64,000 nt of DNA from Clostridia bacterium. GTDB taxonomy: Bacteria; Bacillota; Clostridia; Oscillospirales; Acutalibacteraceae. Shown in pieces: positions 9,570-16,762 of the stretch. Where the stretch lies: the NCBI GenBank assembly GCA_017516745.1, contig JAFXBF010000003.1, positions 62,001-126,000 of the forward strand. Direction: 5' to 3'. The notes under the pieces are model-generated. The model ran no database searches and was not told where the DNA came from. It was given only the letters and a program-made list of their open reading frames with translations. Position numbers and translations under genes: made by a program. Positions within the stretch are counted from its first letter, which is position 1. Each line of letters starts with the position of its first letter.

Positions 9570-10511
9570 ATGTATGATGACTTTTTTGATTTGAATGATT
9601 TAATAGAGAATTTCATATTTGAAGGATATATGCCACAAAAATATAATGATGAAATATATCATTACACATCTTCAAATGCATTTATATCAATACTATCTAA
9701 AAATAGTGAAAACTTAACACTCAGAGCAAGCCGTTATGATTGCATGAATGATTATTCGGAAGGAACAGTAGCGGAAGAAGTATATTACGAAGCTTGTAAT
9801 GAACTTTTAAAACAAGAGAAAATGTCTAAAGAGTTGTACGATAGATTGATTGAAATAAAAAAAGATAAAGAAGTAATGTTTTACGAAAAAGCAGAAAACA
9901 GTTTCAAAGTAAAATATTATGAAGCTCATAGGTTTGTGTGTTCTTTCTCTAAAGATGATGATGCATTAGCAATGTGGAATTATTATTCTAAAGGAGAAAA
10001 GAGCGAAGGAATAAATTTAGGTGTATCCTCTGAAGAAATCGAAGACGACTTAAATCAGCGGTATGAAGACGGTAGGATAAGAGTCAATATTTATCCGGTT
10101 ATTTATAAAAAAGAAAAACAACTTGAACTTGTTTTACGAATGTTACATAACATTTTGTCTATTGATTATACCGAAGATTTGGATTTTATTTGCGGCATGA
10201 TATCAGACCAATTAACAGATTGGAGTCTTATTTTTAAAAAGGAGTGTTTCGAACACGAAAAAGAAGTAAGATTAATTGTGGATATTGCTAAAAACACTCC
10301 CATTGAAATAAAATATAGAAATAATTATGGCTATGTTATACCATTTATTGAAATGAATATTTCGAAAAGTGTTTTATTGTCTGTCAAAATTGGACCTCGA
10401 TACTGTGATGTAGTTCAAAAAGAAAAGCAAAAACAAGTAACTTCAGAAATGTTAAATAGTTGGGATTATAATGCTGTAATTACGTGTTCAGATATTCCCG
10501 TAAGGTATTAA
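9570..10511 (+). CDS. DUF2971 family protein
   Basis: A 313-residue cytosolic protein with the DUF2971 landmarks. These are IYHYTSSNAFISIL near residue 30, the LRASRYDCMNDYSEG block near 50, FVCSFSKDDDALAMWNYY near 130, and FKKECFEHEKEVRLI near 230. The biochemical role of the family is not known to me; it is frequent in mobile and defence-associated regions. The gene is markedly more AT-rich than the surface genes, which suggests horizontal origin. It starts 11 bases after the ATPase stop with GGGTGAT upstream, so the two are probably cotranscribed and may work together. Confidence 0.8.
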   Translation: MYDDFFDLNDLIENFIFEGYMPQKYNDEIYHYTSSNAFISILSKNSENLTLRASRYDCMNDYSEGTVAEEVYYEACNELLKQEKMSKELYDRLIEIKKDKEVMFYEKAENSFKVKYYEAHRFVCSFSKDDDALAMWNYYSKGEKSEGINLGVSSEEIEDDLNQRYEDGRIRVNIYPVIYKKEKQLELVLRMLHNILSIDYTEDLDFICGMISDQLTDWSLIFKKECFEHEKEVRLIVDIAKNTPIEIKYRNNYGYVIPFIEMNISKSVLLSVKIGPRYCDVVQKEKQKQVTSEMLNSWDYNAVITCSDIPVRY

Positions 10512-10581
10512 TATGAGTTTTTTTTAATAAATGAATTTTGTACCCCCACTCAATCTTACATACTTTATATGAAAACAGAAG

Positions 10582-10625
10582 AGACGCTTGGAGCAGGTAA
10601 GCACTTGTTTCAGGCGTCTTTCTTT
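10582..10625 (+). terminator. Terminator-like hairpin downstream of DUF2971
   Basis: AGACGC (10582) pairs with GCGTCT (10614). An inner GAGCAGG/CTTGTTT helix with G-T pairs extends it, and a T-rich run follows. It probably ends the ATPase/DUF2971 transcript. Confidence 0.6.
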
Positions 10626-10797
10626 TTGTGTTTCGTTCAGCGCTTGAAATAAAAACGGTAACTGAAAAGAGGTGCATATTTGTTACCACATGAAATTAAT
10701 TAACAAGGAGGATGATAAAAAAGTCAAAAGCCGAAATGTCTTTTGTGTCTTTGGATTGAACTTTCTTTCAGTAAAAAATAAAAGGAGGACTACTCAT

Positions 10798-10812
10798 ATG
10801 AAAGAAACATAG
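10798..10812 (+). other. Four-codon ORF with strong RBS (possible leader peptide)
   Basis: AAAGGAGGA lies just upstream of ATG AAA GAA ACA TAG. A Shine-Dalgarno this strong in front of a four-residue ORF, directly before a hairpin array, is typical of translational attenuation leaders. It could also be the scar of a deleted gene such as an excisionase. Confidence 0.35.
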
Positions 10813-10819
10813 CAAAAAG

Positions 10820-11143
10820 GCCTTGAAATAGTAAGGCAAAAGCGAAGGTGAAGCCTTCGCAATTCATAACCGACCGGGTCCATATAGTGATTTTACAGGT
10901 CGGTTATGCGTGGCAAAACAGTCATTGCAAATATAGTCAAAGGCTGTTTTGTCACACCGTCGGCAGACAATGCTGACGGTTACTAAGGGGTTATTTCAAC
11001 GGTTATTTGGGGAAATAACCTCTTAGTAAGAAGATTTTTGGTGTTACGGCAGTGACTCAACCGTAGCGGACAGCATGTCGCTTCATAAGAAGCCCTGAGT
11101 TGTTTAACGGCGAATCATCGCAGGACGGAAAGGAAAATGCCGT
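10820..11143 (+). ncRNA. Array of hairpins upstream of a tyrosine recombinase (structured RNA or folded DNA)
   Basis: At least eight stems occur in about 320 bases: GCCTT/AAGGC (10820/10833); GCGAAGG/CCTTCGC (10842/10854); CATAACCGACC with its exact complement (10865/10898); CAAAACAG/CTGTTTTG (10914/10944); CCGTCGGC/GCTGACGG (10957/10972); an 18-bp stem starting TTACTAAG (10980) with its partner ending at 11029; TACGG/CCGTA (11045/11060); ACGGC/GCCGT (11107/11139). Two of the loops share ATATAGT. The stretch is bounded by AAGGAGG plus a four-codon ORF (10798-10812) and by the recombinase start. It is not a tRNA, group I or group II intron that I recognise. It could be a leader RNA controlling the recombinase, a larger ornate ncRNA, or folded single-strand recombination sites. 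Confidence 0.6.
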
Positions 11144-11186
11144 GTTCAGAAAAGGTTTTCCAAACAAATAATAAGGAAGTGTATAA

Positions 11187-12149
11187 ATGAGTAAAAAGAA
11201 AAAGTTCAAGAAACAAAGCATAGCTCGCATAATGTTTGAAGAGGCAAAAAGCTTTTTTGCAAAGTACCCGAACAACGTTACGAGAAGCGCTTATGTTAAA
11301 AATTACCGCAAGTTCATTGATTATTGCAGAAGAGAATTTGACTGCAAAACAGCTGATGAATGTAAATCCCATATTCAGGATTATGTGGATTACCTTGTTC
11401 AGAAAGAGCTGACCCCAAGCACGATCCACACCTACATCGCACCTGTTGCAATTTACCATGGCATACCCATGGAGCAGATCGAAAAGCCGAGAAGATGTGC
11501 TGCACACAATGTTCGCTCCCGCAGCAACAACGGCAGGCAGTACCGCAGCGACAATGATGAAAACAATCCTAAATATTCACGCTCTGTAGATTTTCAGAAG
11601 TGTGTTGGTATCAGAAGAAATGAGCTTGCCAATCTTCGCGGCAACGATTTCACACAAGATGAGAATGGAAACTTTTTTGTAATAGTCCGAAAAGGAAAAG
11701 GCGGCAAAAGACAGCTGCAGAAAATCCTTCCGGACGATGTTGAGTTCGTGAAAAGCTATTTCTACGGAATGGAAAGCAAGGTATTCGATCCGAGTGAGCT
11801 TAATAATCAGATCGACTACCATTCCCTCCGTGCCGCACAGGCAAAACGAGCTTACAAGTATTACCTCGACAGAATAAACAACGAAGAAGGCTACCGAGAG
11901 GAACTTGAAGAGTTGATCTGTAAGCATTGGAATGAACGTTGTCTGGATAAGAGAACTAAGAAACCAAAGCCGATAAACAAATATGATTTTACCGGTACAT
12001 ACAAGCTGAGAGGCGAAAGCAAAAAACACGCAATAAAAAACGGCCTGCCGACCGAATACGACCGACTTGCCGTTCTTGCTACGAGTATATTTCATCTCAG
12101 TCATTGGAGACTGAATGTCTGTGTGTCCAACTATCTGATTGCCGTATAA
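11187..12149 (+). CDS. Tyrosine recombinase/integrase with an insertion in the catalytic domain
   Basis: A 320-residue site-specific recombinase. An N-terminal SAM-like DNA-binding domain covers about residues 15-95. The catalytic set is complete: Arg143 (GIRRNEL), Lys near 170 (RKGKGGK), His212/Arg215 (YHSLR), His306 (LSHW) and Tyr316 (SNYL). Between Arg215 and His306 there are about 90 residues, more than in common phage integrases, with a charged coiled stretch. AAGGAAGTG precedes the ATG. It lies directly downstream of the hairpin array and about 4 kb from the tRNA-Trp fragment, so it may be the integrase of that element, but this link is inferred. Confidence 0.85.
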   Translation: MSKKKKFKKQSIARIMFEEAKSFFAKYPNNVTRSAYVKNYRKFIDYCRREFDCKTADECKSHIQDYVDYLVQKELTPSTIHTYIAPVAIYHGIPMEQIEKPRRCAAHNVRSRSNNGRQYRSDNDENNPKYSRSVDFQKCVGIRRNELANLRGNDFTQDENGNFFVIVRKGKGGKRQLQKILPDDVEFVKSYFYGMESKVFDPSELNNQIDYHSLRAAQAKRAYKYYLDRINNEEGYREELEELICKHWNERCLDKRTKKPKPINKYDFTGTYKLRGESKKHAIKNGLPTEYDRLAVLATSIFHLSHWRLNVCVSNYLIAV

Positions 12150-12170
12150 AAACTCTTGTTCAGAAAAGAG

Positions 12171-12449
12171 TTAATCATTATTCGTGATAAACACATCTAA
12201 TGCAAAACCGGCACCGTGTTTAAATCCGACTTTGTAACTGTCAAAGTCGATGTCTCCGGATATAATTCCCCATAGGTTTACATACTCAATAAAAAGACTT
12301 TTTTCCACATCTGTAAGTTTTTCTTTAAGTACTGCTTCTATCTCACAAAGCTTATTGAAGTCCTTTTGAAAGTCTGAGTCTTTCTTGATTTCACGCATTT
12401 GCGGTTCAAGGTTGCCGTAATAAAAATCTTCGATAAATCCCATTTGCAT
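12171..12449 (-). CDS. Small conserved protein, DUF6809-like
   Basis: A 92-residue acidic, helical protein. The opening GFIEDFYYGNLEPQ, the central LCEIEAVLKEKL and the end YKVGFKHGAGFALDV match my memory of small Firmicutes proteins now called DUF6809, often found in prophages and mobile elements. Function unknown. It begins 6 bases after the stop of the 12456-12971 gene on the same strand, so the two form a small operon. Confidence 0.6.
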   Translation of the reverse strand: MQMGFIEDFYYGNLEPQMREIKKDSDFQKDFNKLCEIEAVLKEKLTDVEKSLFIEYVNLWGIISGDIDFDSYKVGFKHGAGFALDVFITNND

Positions 12450-12455
12450 TACCTT

Positions 12456-12971
12456 TCAGACCAAAGTTTTGATTGTGTTATACTCACTTTCGCCGGGCAA
12501 GCGGTAACTTACAGGTGTACCTTTCACGGTAATTAACTCTTCCGGTAATAACAAAGCTTCATACTCATCGTTAAAGATAAGTTTAATCATATTATCGGAT
12601 TTAGGGCTTATAAAGGCAACAAAAAGCTCGTCTGCGAATTCCACAACGGCATAGCCCACGGAAGGAGGCCTATCCGGGTCGTACCTGATAACCGTTCCTT
12701 TACGGGTGTCGGCAAAACTATTGTCTCGGGCAAAGAATTCGTTTTCGTTCAGTTCAATATTGGGGATTCTGCCAAGATAAAAGAATGTCAATTGCTCTGA
12801 AATGAATTCTTCTGTAGCGTCAGGAACAAGTGACTTAATTAATGCTTTTGCAAAAGGGAACGCAATCGGAGTAAGGTTAAGGAACTTGTCCGTAATATCC
12901 GGCGGTAATTTGTAGGCTTTGAAAGATTCCTCTTTCAATCGAGCTGCAAGTCTTTCAAGATTCTTTTCCAT
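12456..12971 (-). CDS. Hypothetical protein, 171 residues
   Basis: I do not recognise it. It has no signal peptide or membrane segment. The N-terminal half is helical with a hydrophobic stretch near residues 36-48 (IAFPFAKALIKSL). The C-terminal half is beta-rich with YAVVEFADELFVAFISP. AAAGGAT precedes the ATG on the minus strand. It is the first gene of a two-gene operon with the DUF6809-like gene. A block of ACGTAC repeats lies about 55-100 bases upstream and may be its operator. Confidence 0.6.
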   Translation of the reverse strand: MEKNLERLAARLKEESFKAYKLPPDITDKFLNLTPIAFPFAKALIKSLVPDATEEFISEQLTFFYLGRIPNIELNENEFFARDNSFADTRKGTVIRYDPDRPPSVGYAVVEFADELFVAFISPKSDNMIKLIFNDEYEALLLPEELITVKGTPVSYRLPGESEYNTIKTLV

Positions 12972-13020
12972 TCAATATATCCTTTCATACTTTATTGTCA
13001 AAAGACAAGTTACAGTTTAA

Positions 13021-13080
13021 AGGATAATTACGTACAATTCACGTACAAAATACGTACGAAGCGCAAATTTAAATTAAAGA
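13021..13080. repeat. ACGTAC repeat block, copy 1
   Basis: Three ACGTAC cores occur within 30 bases (13029-13056), followed by GCGCAAATTT. A copy about 80% identical by eye over about 60 bases is at 15828-15890. Each copy lies 50-150 bases upstream of a minus-strand gene in the same orientation, which suggests a shared operator or promoter element. It could instead be a duplicated recombination arm site. Confidence 0.6.
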
Positions 13081-13113
13081 ACAGAATTTTTTATTTCACA
13101 AGAAAGCTTTGCA

Positions 13114-13392
13114 TTATAAATTAAGATTTGATTGTATCATTTTTATATTGTGTTCTGACATATCCGTCTGTCGGGCAAAATTCGCCCATCTTGAAACGGA
13201 AGTCCTTACCTGCTCTATACTTTTTACAGCGTCGGATTTTTTGACACCTGCTTTTTCGGCAACCTTCAGCATATCTTCTATTATAATATTGTCCGATTTA
13301 CCGTTAATGAGCATCTGATGTGCGCTGACCCATATACTGTCTTTTCTATATGAAAAGGTAACATCATACGCTGGTGACAGTGACCAGACACC
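13114..13392 (-). pseudogene. C-terminal remnant of a HipA-type toxin kinase
   Basis: On the minus strand the frame reads WSLSPAYDVTF, then WVSAHQMLINGKSDNI and SVSRWANFAR. This is the ordered C-terminal signature of HipA kinases (SPAYD, INGK, RW.xFA). Upstream the frame meets a TAA immediately before KGVWSLSPAYD, and no kinase core or HipB partner is present. The fragment has no proper start. It is therefore a decayed toxin gene, consistent with an accessory region. Confidence 0.75.
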
Positions 13393-13499
13393 TTTTTATC
13401 CATAAGAAAGGAAATATTCTTCGTTCGCAGCGATGTCGTAATTATCGTTGTTGACAATTGTCGGAGCGGTGATATATAATTTCGGCAGGAGGTGTGCCT

Positions 13500-14135
13500 A
13501 TGAAAACAGTTCGCACCATTTTGATTTTAATTTCAGTTTTTTTATTTCTCTTGTGTTCGTGCGCCGAGGACGAAGCAGTCACAACGGTAGCTGTTGTCAA
13601 CGGTGAAACGGTAACGCAGGAGGAGTTTGATTATTTCAAAGCTCGCTTAAGAGCGAATGTTATAAACTATTATATTTCTGAGTTCAACGCCAAGGTTGAC
13701 GAGGATTTCTGGCAGGCGGATTTTAACGGAATAACACCGGAAAAAGCTCTTGAAAACAGAGCCATCAGTGAGTGTATAAAAGCTAAAATTCAGCTTGTTC
13801 TTTGCAGAGAAAACGGAATTTATGATGACATTTCATTCGTTGGTTTGCGCCAAAGGGCAGAAAACTTTAACAGTCAGGATAAAAGCGGAGCAATTGGTTT
13901 AAAAACAATTGAAATGGATACCTTTTACACTTACTATATTGATACGGGAGTTATGGAGCTTAAAAACATTCTCGGTGAAAAGGAGCTTGCACCGACGGAA
14001 GAAGAAATCAATGCATGTCTTGAAAATTTCGGCACACGAGAGGAAAATTATGCCGCCGCACGCAAAAAGGCAATTTCAAAGAAATATGATGATATGATTG
14101 AAAAGCTCTGCAAAGAGGCAGACATTCAGAAATAA
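13500..14135 (+). CDS. Lipoprotein with SurA/PrsA-type N-terminal domain
   Basis: A 211-residue probable membrane-anchored chaperone-like protein. The lipoprotein signal peptide has a long hydrophobic core and a lipobox ending in LCSC around residue 20. The mature part begins VAVVNGETVTQEEFDYFKARL, the SurA_N/PrsA signature, followed by helices. No parvulin PPIase core is visible and the protein is short, so it would be chaperone-like rather than an isomerase. I chose ATG 13500 because AGGAGG (13487-13492) is 7 bases upstream; the GTG at 13494 is too close. It faces the beta-helix gene across a bidirectional terminator. Confidence 0.75.
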   Translation: MKTVRTILILISVFLFLLCSCAEDEAVTTVAVVNGETVTQEEFDYFKARLRANVINYYISEFNAKVDEDFWQADFNGITPEKALENRAISECIKAKIQLVLCRENGIYDDISFVGLRQRAENFNSQDKSGAIGLKTIEMDTFYTYYIDTGVMELKNILGEKELAPTEEEINACLENFGTREENYAAARKKAISKKYDDMIEKLCKEADIQK

Positions 14136-14140
14136 AACAA

Positions 14141-14170
14141 AAGCTTGCATCGTAAAAAATGCAAGCTTTT
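14141..14170. terminator. Bidirectional terminator between convergent genes
   Basis: AAGCTTGCAT and ATGCAAGCTT form a perfect stem, with A-run and T-run flanks. It serves the lipoprotein gene on the plus strand and the beta-helix gene on the minus strand. Confidence 0.85.
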
Positions 14171-14184
14171 ATCATTTCTTTTTA

Positions 14185-15726
14185 TCAGTCAAACAAATCG
14201 GAAATCAGGCGGGATATTGCAATGAACATACTGACGAGGATATCGCAGATTGTCGGGCTCTCCTTTTCACCCTCAACACCGTCACCCTCGTAACAGCCGA
14301 TATTATGCGTACTGTCAAGAGAATTACCGAAGAAGTCATGTTCACCCATATTTTCTTCAACCTGAACACCTGCACCGATGCACGGAGAGCAGGCTTTGAG
14401 TATAAAGCTGTTCTTATCTGTTAAATCCTCACCTGCAAACTGTGGCAAGGCGATGAAGGAGTTTTTGTCATTTATGGGCTTTGTAACGCCCCAATAGCAG
14501 TTGTTTGACATATCATAATCGTATTTCCGGTTAAACTTCATAAGGTAACCGGGTTCGAGGATGAATATGTTGTTTTTTATCACGGCATCATCATACATAT
14601 AGAAGTTATACGTGCTGCCGTTGACAATGGTATTGTTGTAAAACTTGAAATCGTGCTCTGCCGTTTCGTTACCGTTTCCGGAACCGTTTGAAGTTATATT
14701 ATCGTTTACAGAAAGACAGTAACGGACAGTGTTGCCGTAATGGTCATCGTGAACAGGGCAGTTCCACATAAATCTTACATTGTCGTGAGAGTAAATGTAT
14801 TGGAATGTGCTGTGGTCGGTATGGTCATCAAAATCGACTGCCATTCCGTCAAGTACATTTTTTGCACCTGCAATCTCACAATTTTCAACAAGACCGTTGG
14901 TAACACCCCACATCCACACGGGAGCAGTATAATAAATACCGGAGCTCTGACAAGTGTTGATAATTGAAGAATTGCGCAGGATAATTGTATCCGTATCCGA
15001 CATTATAAACGCATCATCCCACAAATCGTGAATACTGCAGTTTTCAACAATTATATTTTTATTGTACGGTGTTTCGGGAGTATTGGGGTAGTTACTTCCC
15101 GTGAAAATGCCGTAACCGCAGTCATATATTTCACAGCCGTCAACGGTTATATTCTCAAGATGAGCACCCGGAGTTACGGGCGAGCCCATCAGACGGATTG
15201 CAGCTCTGCTGCTACTAAAGTAATTGTCTGAAGGATAATTCTGTATATCGTGAAGAGTAACATTCCGTATAACTACATCTTTTACGCACGAATTTCTGTA
15301 ATAAACGAGAATACCCGTACCTTTCGGAGCAGTTATTTCAATATTTTCAATAATCCAACCCGAAGCATCATAAAGAGCTATAACGGGATCATTTTCCTTT
15401 GACGAGGTAAACAGAGGCTTCGCACCCTCACCGTAAGAGCCGATAGTTATCGGATTTGAGGCGTCGGAAGTTCCCATAACACCAAAATTACCTATGTAAA
15501 CACCGCCTGCCTTGAAAAGAACGCTGTCTCCACCGTAATATAAAATCGAAGCAGCTTTTTCGATTGTCTTAAAAGCCTTGTCGGGCGATAAACCACTGTT
15601 GGAGTCATCTCCGGCTATTGAATCAACATAGTAAACCGTACCCGTGGACGCCGAGGCAAAGACCGTTGCCGAAGCTGTTATGCACAAGCAAAGCACGATA
15701 CAAAAAAATTTATTGAGCATTTTCAT
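14185..15726 (-). CDS. Secreted right-handed beta-helix protein (polysaccharide-lyase-like)
   Basis: A 513-residue secreted protein. The signal peptide covers about residues 1-27 (cleavage near SAS). The mature protein opens with YYVDSIAGDDSNSGLSP, the usual start of pectate-lyase-like beta-helix proteins, followed by repeated N/G/V-rich coils (GWIIENIEIT, VKDVVIRNVTL, NIIVENCSIHD, GLVENCEI). DGMAVDFDDH may contribute acidic or metal-binding residues. The C-terminus ends with a hydrophobic tail (LVSMFIAISRLISDLF) like the other surface proteins here. GGAGGTG precedes the start. Substrate unknown; a plant or mucin polysaccharide is plausible. Confidence 0.8.
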   Translation of the reverse strand: MKMLNKFFCIVLCLCITASATVFASASTGTVYYVDSIAGDDSNSGLSPDKAFKTIEKAASILYYGGDSVLFKAGGVYIGNFGVMGTSDASNPITIGSYGEGAKPLFTSSKENDPVIALYDASGWIIENIEITAPKGTGILVYYRNSCVKDVVIRNVTLHDIQNYPSDNYFSSSRAAIRLMGSPVTPGAHLENITVDGCEIYDCGYGIFTGSNYPNTPETPYNKNIIVENCSIHDLWDDAFIMSDTDTIILRNSSIINTCQSSGIYYTAPVWMWGVTNGLVENCEIAGAKNVLDGMAVDFDDHTDHSTFQYIYSHDNVRFMWNCPVHDDHYGNTVRYCLSVNDNITSNGSGNGNETAEHDFKFYNNTIVNGSTYNFYMYDDAVIKNNIFILEPGYLMKFNRKYDYDMSNNCYWGVTKPINDKNSFIALPQFAGEDLTDKNSFILKACSPCIGAGVQVEENMGEHDFFGNSLDSTHNIGCYEGDGVEGEKESPTICDILVSMFIAISRLISDLFD

Positions 15727-15827
15727 AAAAACACCTCCGCCAAAATTTTAACACGCTACTAAAGTATAGTCAACAAATGAATTATAGTTTATAAAAATTA
15801 AGTATATCTTCAAATTATGGTAGTGTA

Positions 15828-15890
15828 AAAGGCAATTACGTACAAATCACGTATAAAGTACGTTCGAAACGCAAATTTTTATGTAAATGA
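15828..15890. repeat. ACGTAC repeat block, copy 2
   Basis: Shares AATTACGTACA, the further ACGTA cores and CGCAAATTT with copy 1 at 13021-13080, in the same order and orientation. It lies about 100 bases upstream of the minus-strand beta-helix gene. The rest of 15727-16005 holds no gene that I can see. Confidence 0.6.
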
Positions 15891-16005
15891 CATTTAGACA
15901 TTTACTTGATAATATGACATTACGCTACTGTCAAAACAACTGTCAGTTCAGGGCGAAACTCTCGGATTTCCCTGTTCTGCTTGACTTTTTTAACCAAATG
16001 TGACG

Positions 16006-16051
16006 ACTCCAAAACCGCGTGCCGAGGGTTCAAGTCCTTCTGCCCCTGCCA
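16006..16051 (+). other. attR candidate: 3' fragment of tRNA-Trp (anticodon loop to CCA)
   Basis: CTCCAAA (anticodon loop with CCA anticodon), then the 3' anticodon strand ACCGC, a T-arm GAGGG-TTCAAGT-CCTTC, the acceptor strand TGCCCCT, G and CCA form the 3' half of tRNA-Trp. Upstream there is no AGGGGCA acceptor strand, no D-arm and no partner for ACCGC; similarity stops at the anticodon loop. This is the expected product of integration by a tyrosine recombinase. The terminator of the original tRNA follows at 16060. Confidence 0.85.
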
Positions 16052-16059
16052 GAGAAGAT

Positions 16060-16112
16060 AAATCCGAACTCAATTGCCTTGATTGGTGATGCGTTCGGAT
16101 TTATTGTTTTTT
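16060..16112 (+). terminator. Terminator following the tRNA-Trp fragment
   Basis: AAATCCGAAC (16060-16069) pairs with GTTCGGATTT (16093-16102), followed by ATTGTTTTTTT. This is presumably the original tRNA-Trp terminator left with the 3' fragment. Confidence 0.8.
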
Positions 16113-16259
16113 TGCCAACAAATGAATAGCTATTAAATCTTCTGGAACTGATTTGACTGTTGATCATATAAAGATTGCAAAACAATCATCTTAAAAAGGA
16201 CAGCAGAAATAATCTGCCGTCCTTTGAGTTTTAATTATTCACTTTTAAGAGTGGATATT

Positions 16260-16727
16260 TTATTTTAAAATCTTGAATTTACCGATTATGGGCAATTCCT
16301 TTGCCTTGCCGCCGATGGCGTTAACTATGCCGATAATTGCGAGAACGGTAATTGCAAGGCCTGCAATGGGAGCAATTATCCAACCGATAATGGGGATTAC
16401 TGTGATTACGGATGAGAGAATTGCGCCAATAAAGAGCACAAGACCCTGATTGGTGTGGAAGCGGGCAAACTTTGAGTCCTTTGCCGCAAGCAACGGAATA
16501 AGGAAAATTATGTAAGCCAGTAACGCCATAACCTTGTTCTTTTCGATATCCTGTGCATCGTATTCCGCCGTTGTGTCTGCCGTGTTGTTGAGTTCTGTCA
16601 GCTTTGCGGAGAGGTCAACAGCAGGTGCGCTTGCCTGCTCGGCAGGGGCTTCAATCGGAGCACCGCAATTTGTGCAAAATTTTATGTTTTCCTCTACCTG
16701 TGTGCCGCACTGTTTACAAGTTAACAT
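16260..16727 (-). CDS. Zinc-ribbon membrane protein (DUF4870-like)
   Basis: A 155-residue protein. Residues 4-24 form a zinc ribbon (CKQCG and CTNCG). A linker rich in Ala/Glu/Thr follows, then a membrane domain with three to four hydrophobic segments between about 65 and 145 (LLAYIIFLIPLL, VLFIGAILSSVI, GLAITVLAIIGIV). FHTNQGLVLFI is characteristic of DUF4870/Tic20-like small membrane proteins. Function unknown. GGAGG precedes the start. It is the last of three minus-strand genes, with two related zinc-ribbon/lipoprotein genes upstream. Confidence 0.75.
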   Translation of the reverse strand: MLTCKQCGTQVEENIKFCTNCGAPIEAPAEQASAPAVDLSAKLTELNNTADTTAEYDAQDIEKNKVMALLAYIIFLIPLLAAKDSKFARFHTNQGLVLFIGAILSSVITVIPIIGWIIAPIAGLAITVLAIIGIVNAIGGKAKELPIIGKFKILK

Positions 16728-16762
16728 AATTCTTTCCTCCTTAGTTTAATTAATATGAGTTT

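Larger units (their letters stand above)
1..16051. mobile_element. Right part of an element integrated at tRNA-Trp (left end outside window)
   Basis: The right boundary is inferred from the 46-nt 3' piece of a tRNA-Trp at 16006-16051, which lacks its 5' half. Tyrosine recombinases commonly insert in a tRNA anticodon loop and leave such a fragment at the far end. For a plus-strand tRNA this places the element to the left, with the intact tRNA beyond base 1. The stretch carries a complete tyrosine recombinase, a HipA remnant, an AAA ATPase/DUF2971 pair and surface-protein genes. Whether all 16 kb belongs to one element, and whether the recombinase at 11187 made this insertion, is not shown by the sequence. 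The 1-8 kb surface-protein operon could be older chromosome. Confidence 0.45.

Noticed and set aside
10820..11143. Group I or group II intron, or tRNA cluster
   Set aside because: No conserved intron core (domain V or P/Q/R/S elements), no reverse transcriptase and no tRNA arms are visible; the stems are simple hairpins.
10820..11143. CRISPR array
   Set aside because: The hairpins differ from each other in sequence and spacing; there is no constant repeat and no cas gene. No CRISPR array was seen anywhere in the window.
13430..13500. Open minus-strand frame ending just before the HipA remnant, possible HipB or HipA N-terminal piece
   Set aside because: It overlaps the RBS of the lipoprotein gene, has no recognisable motif and is too short to support.
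14098..14424. 108-codon plus-strand ORF across the terminator at 14141
   Set aside because: It runs through the bidirectional terminator and into the antisense of the beta-helix gene, and has no RBS.
16006..16051. Intact tRNA-Trp gene
   Set aside because: No acceptor 5' strand, D-arm or anticodon 5' strand can be found upstream; only the 3' half is present.
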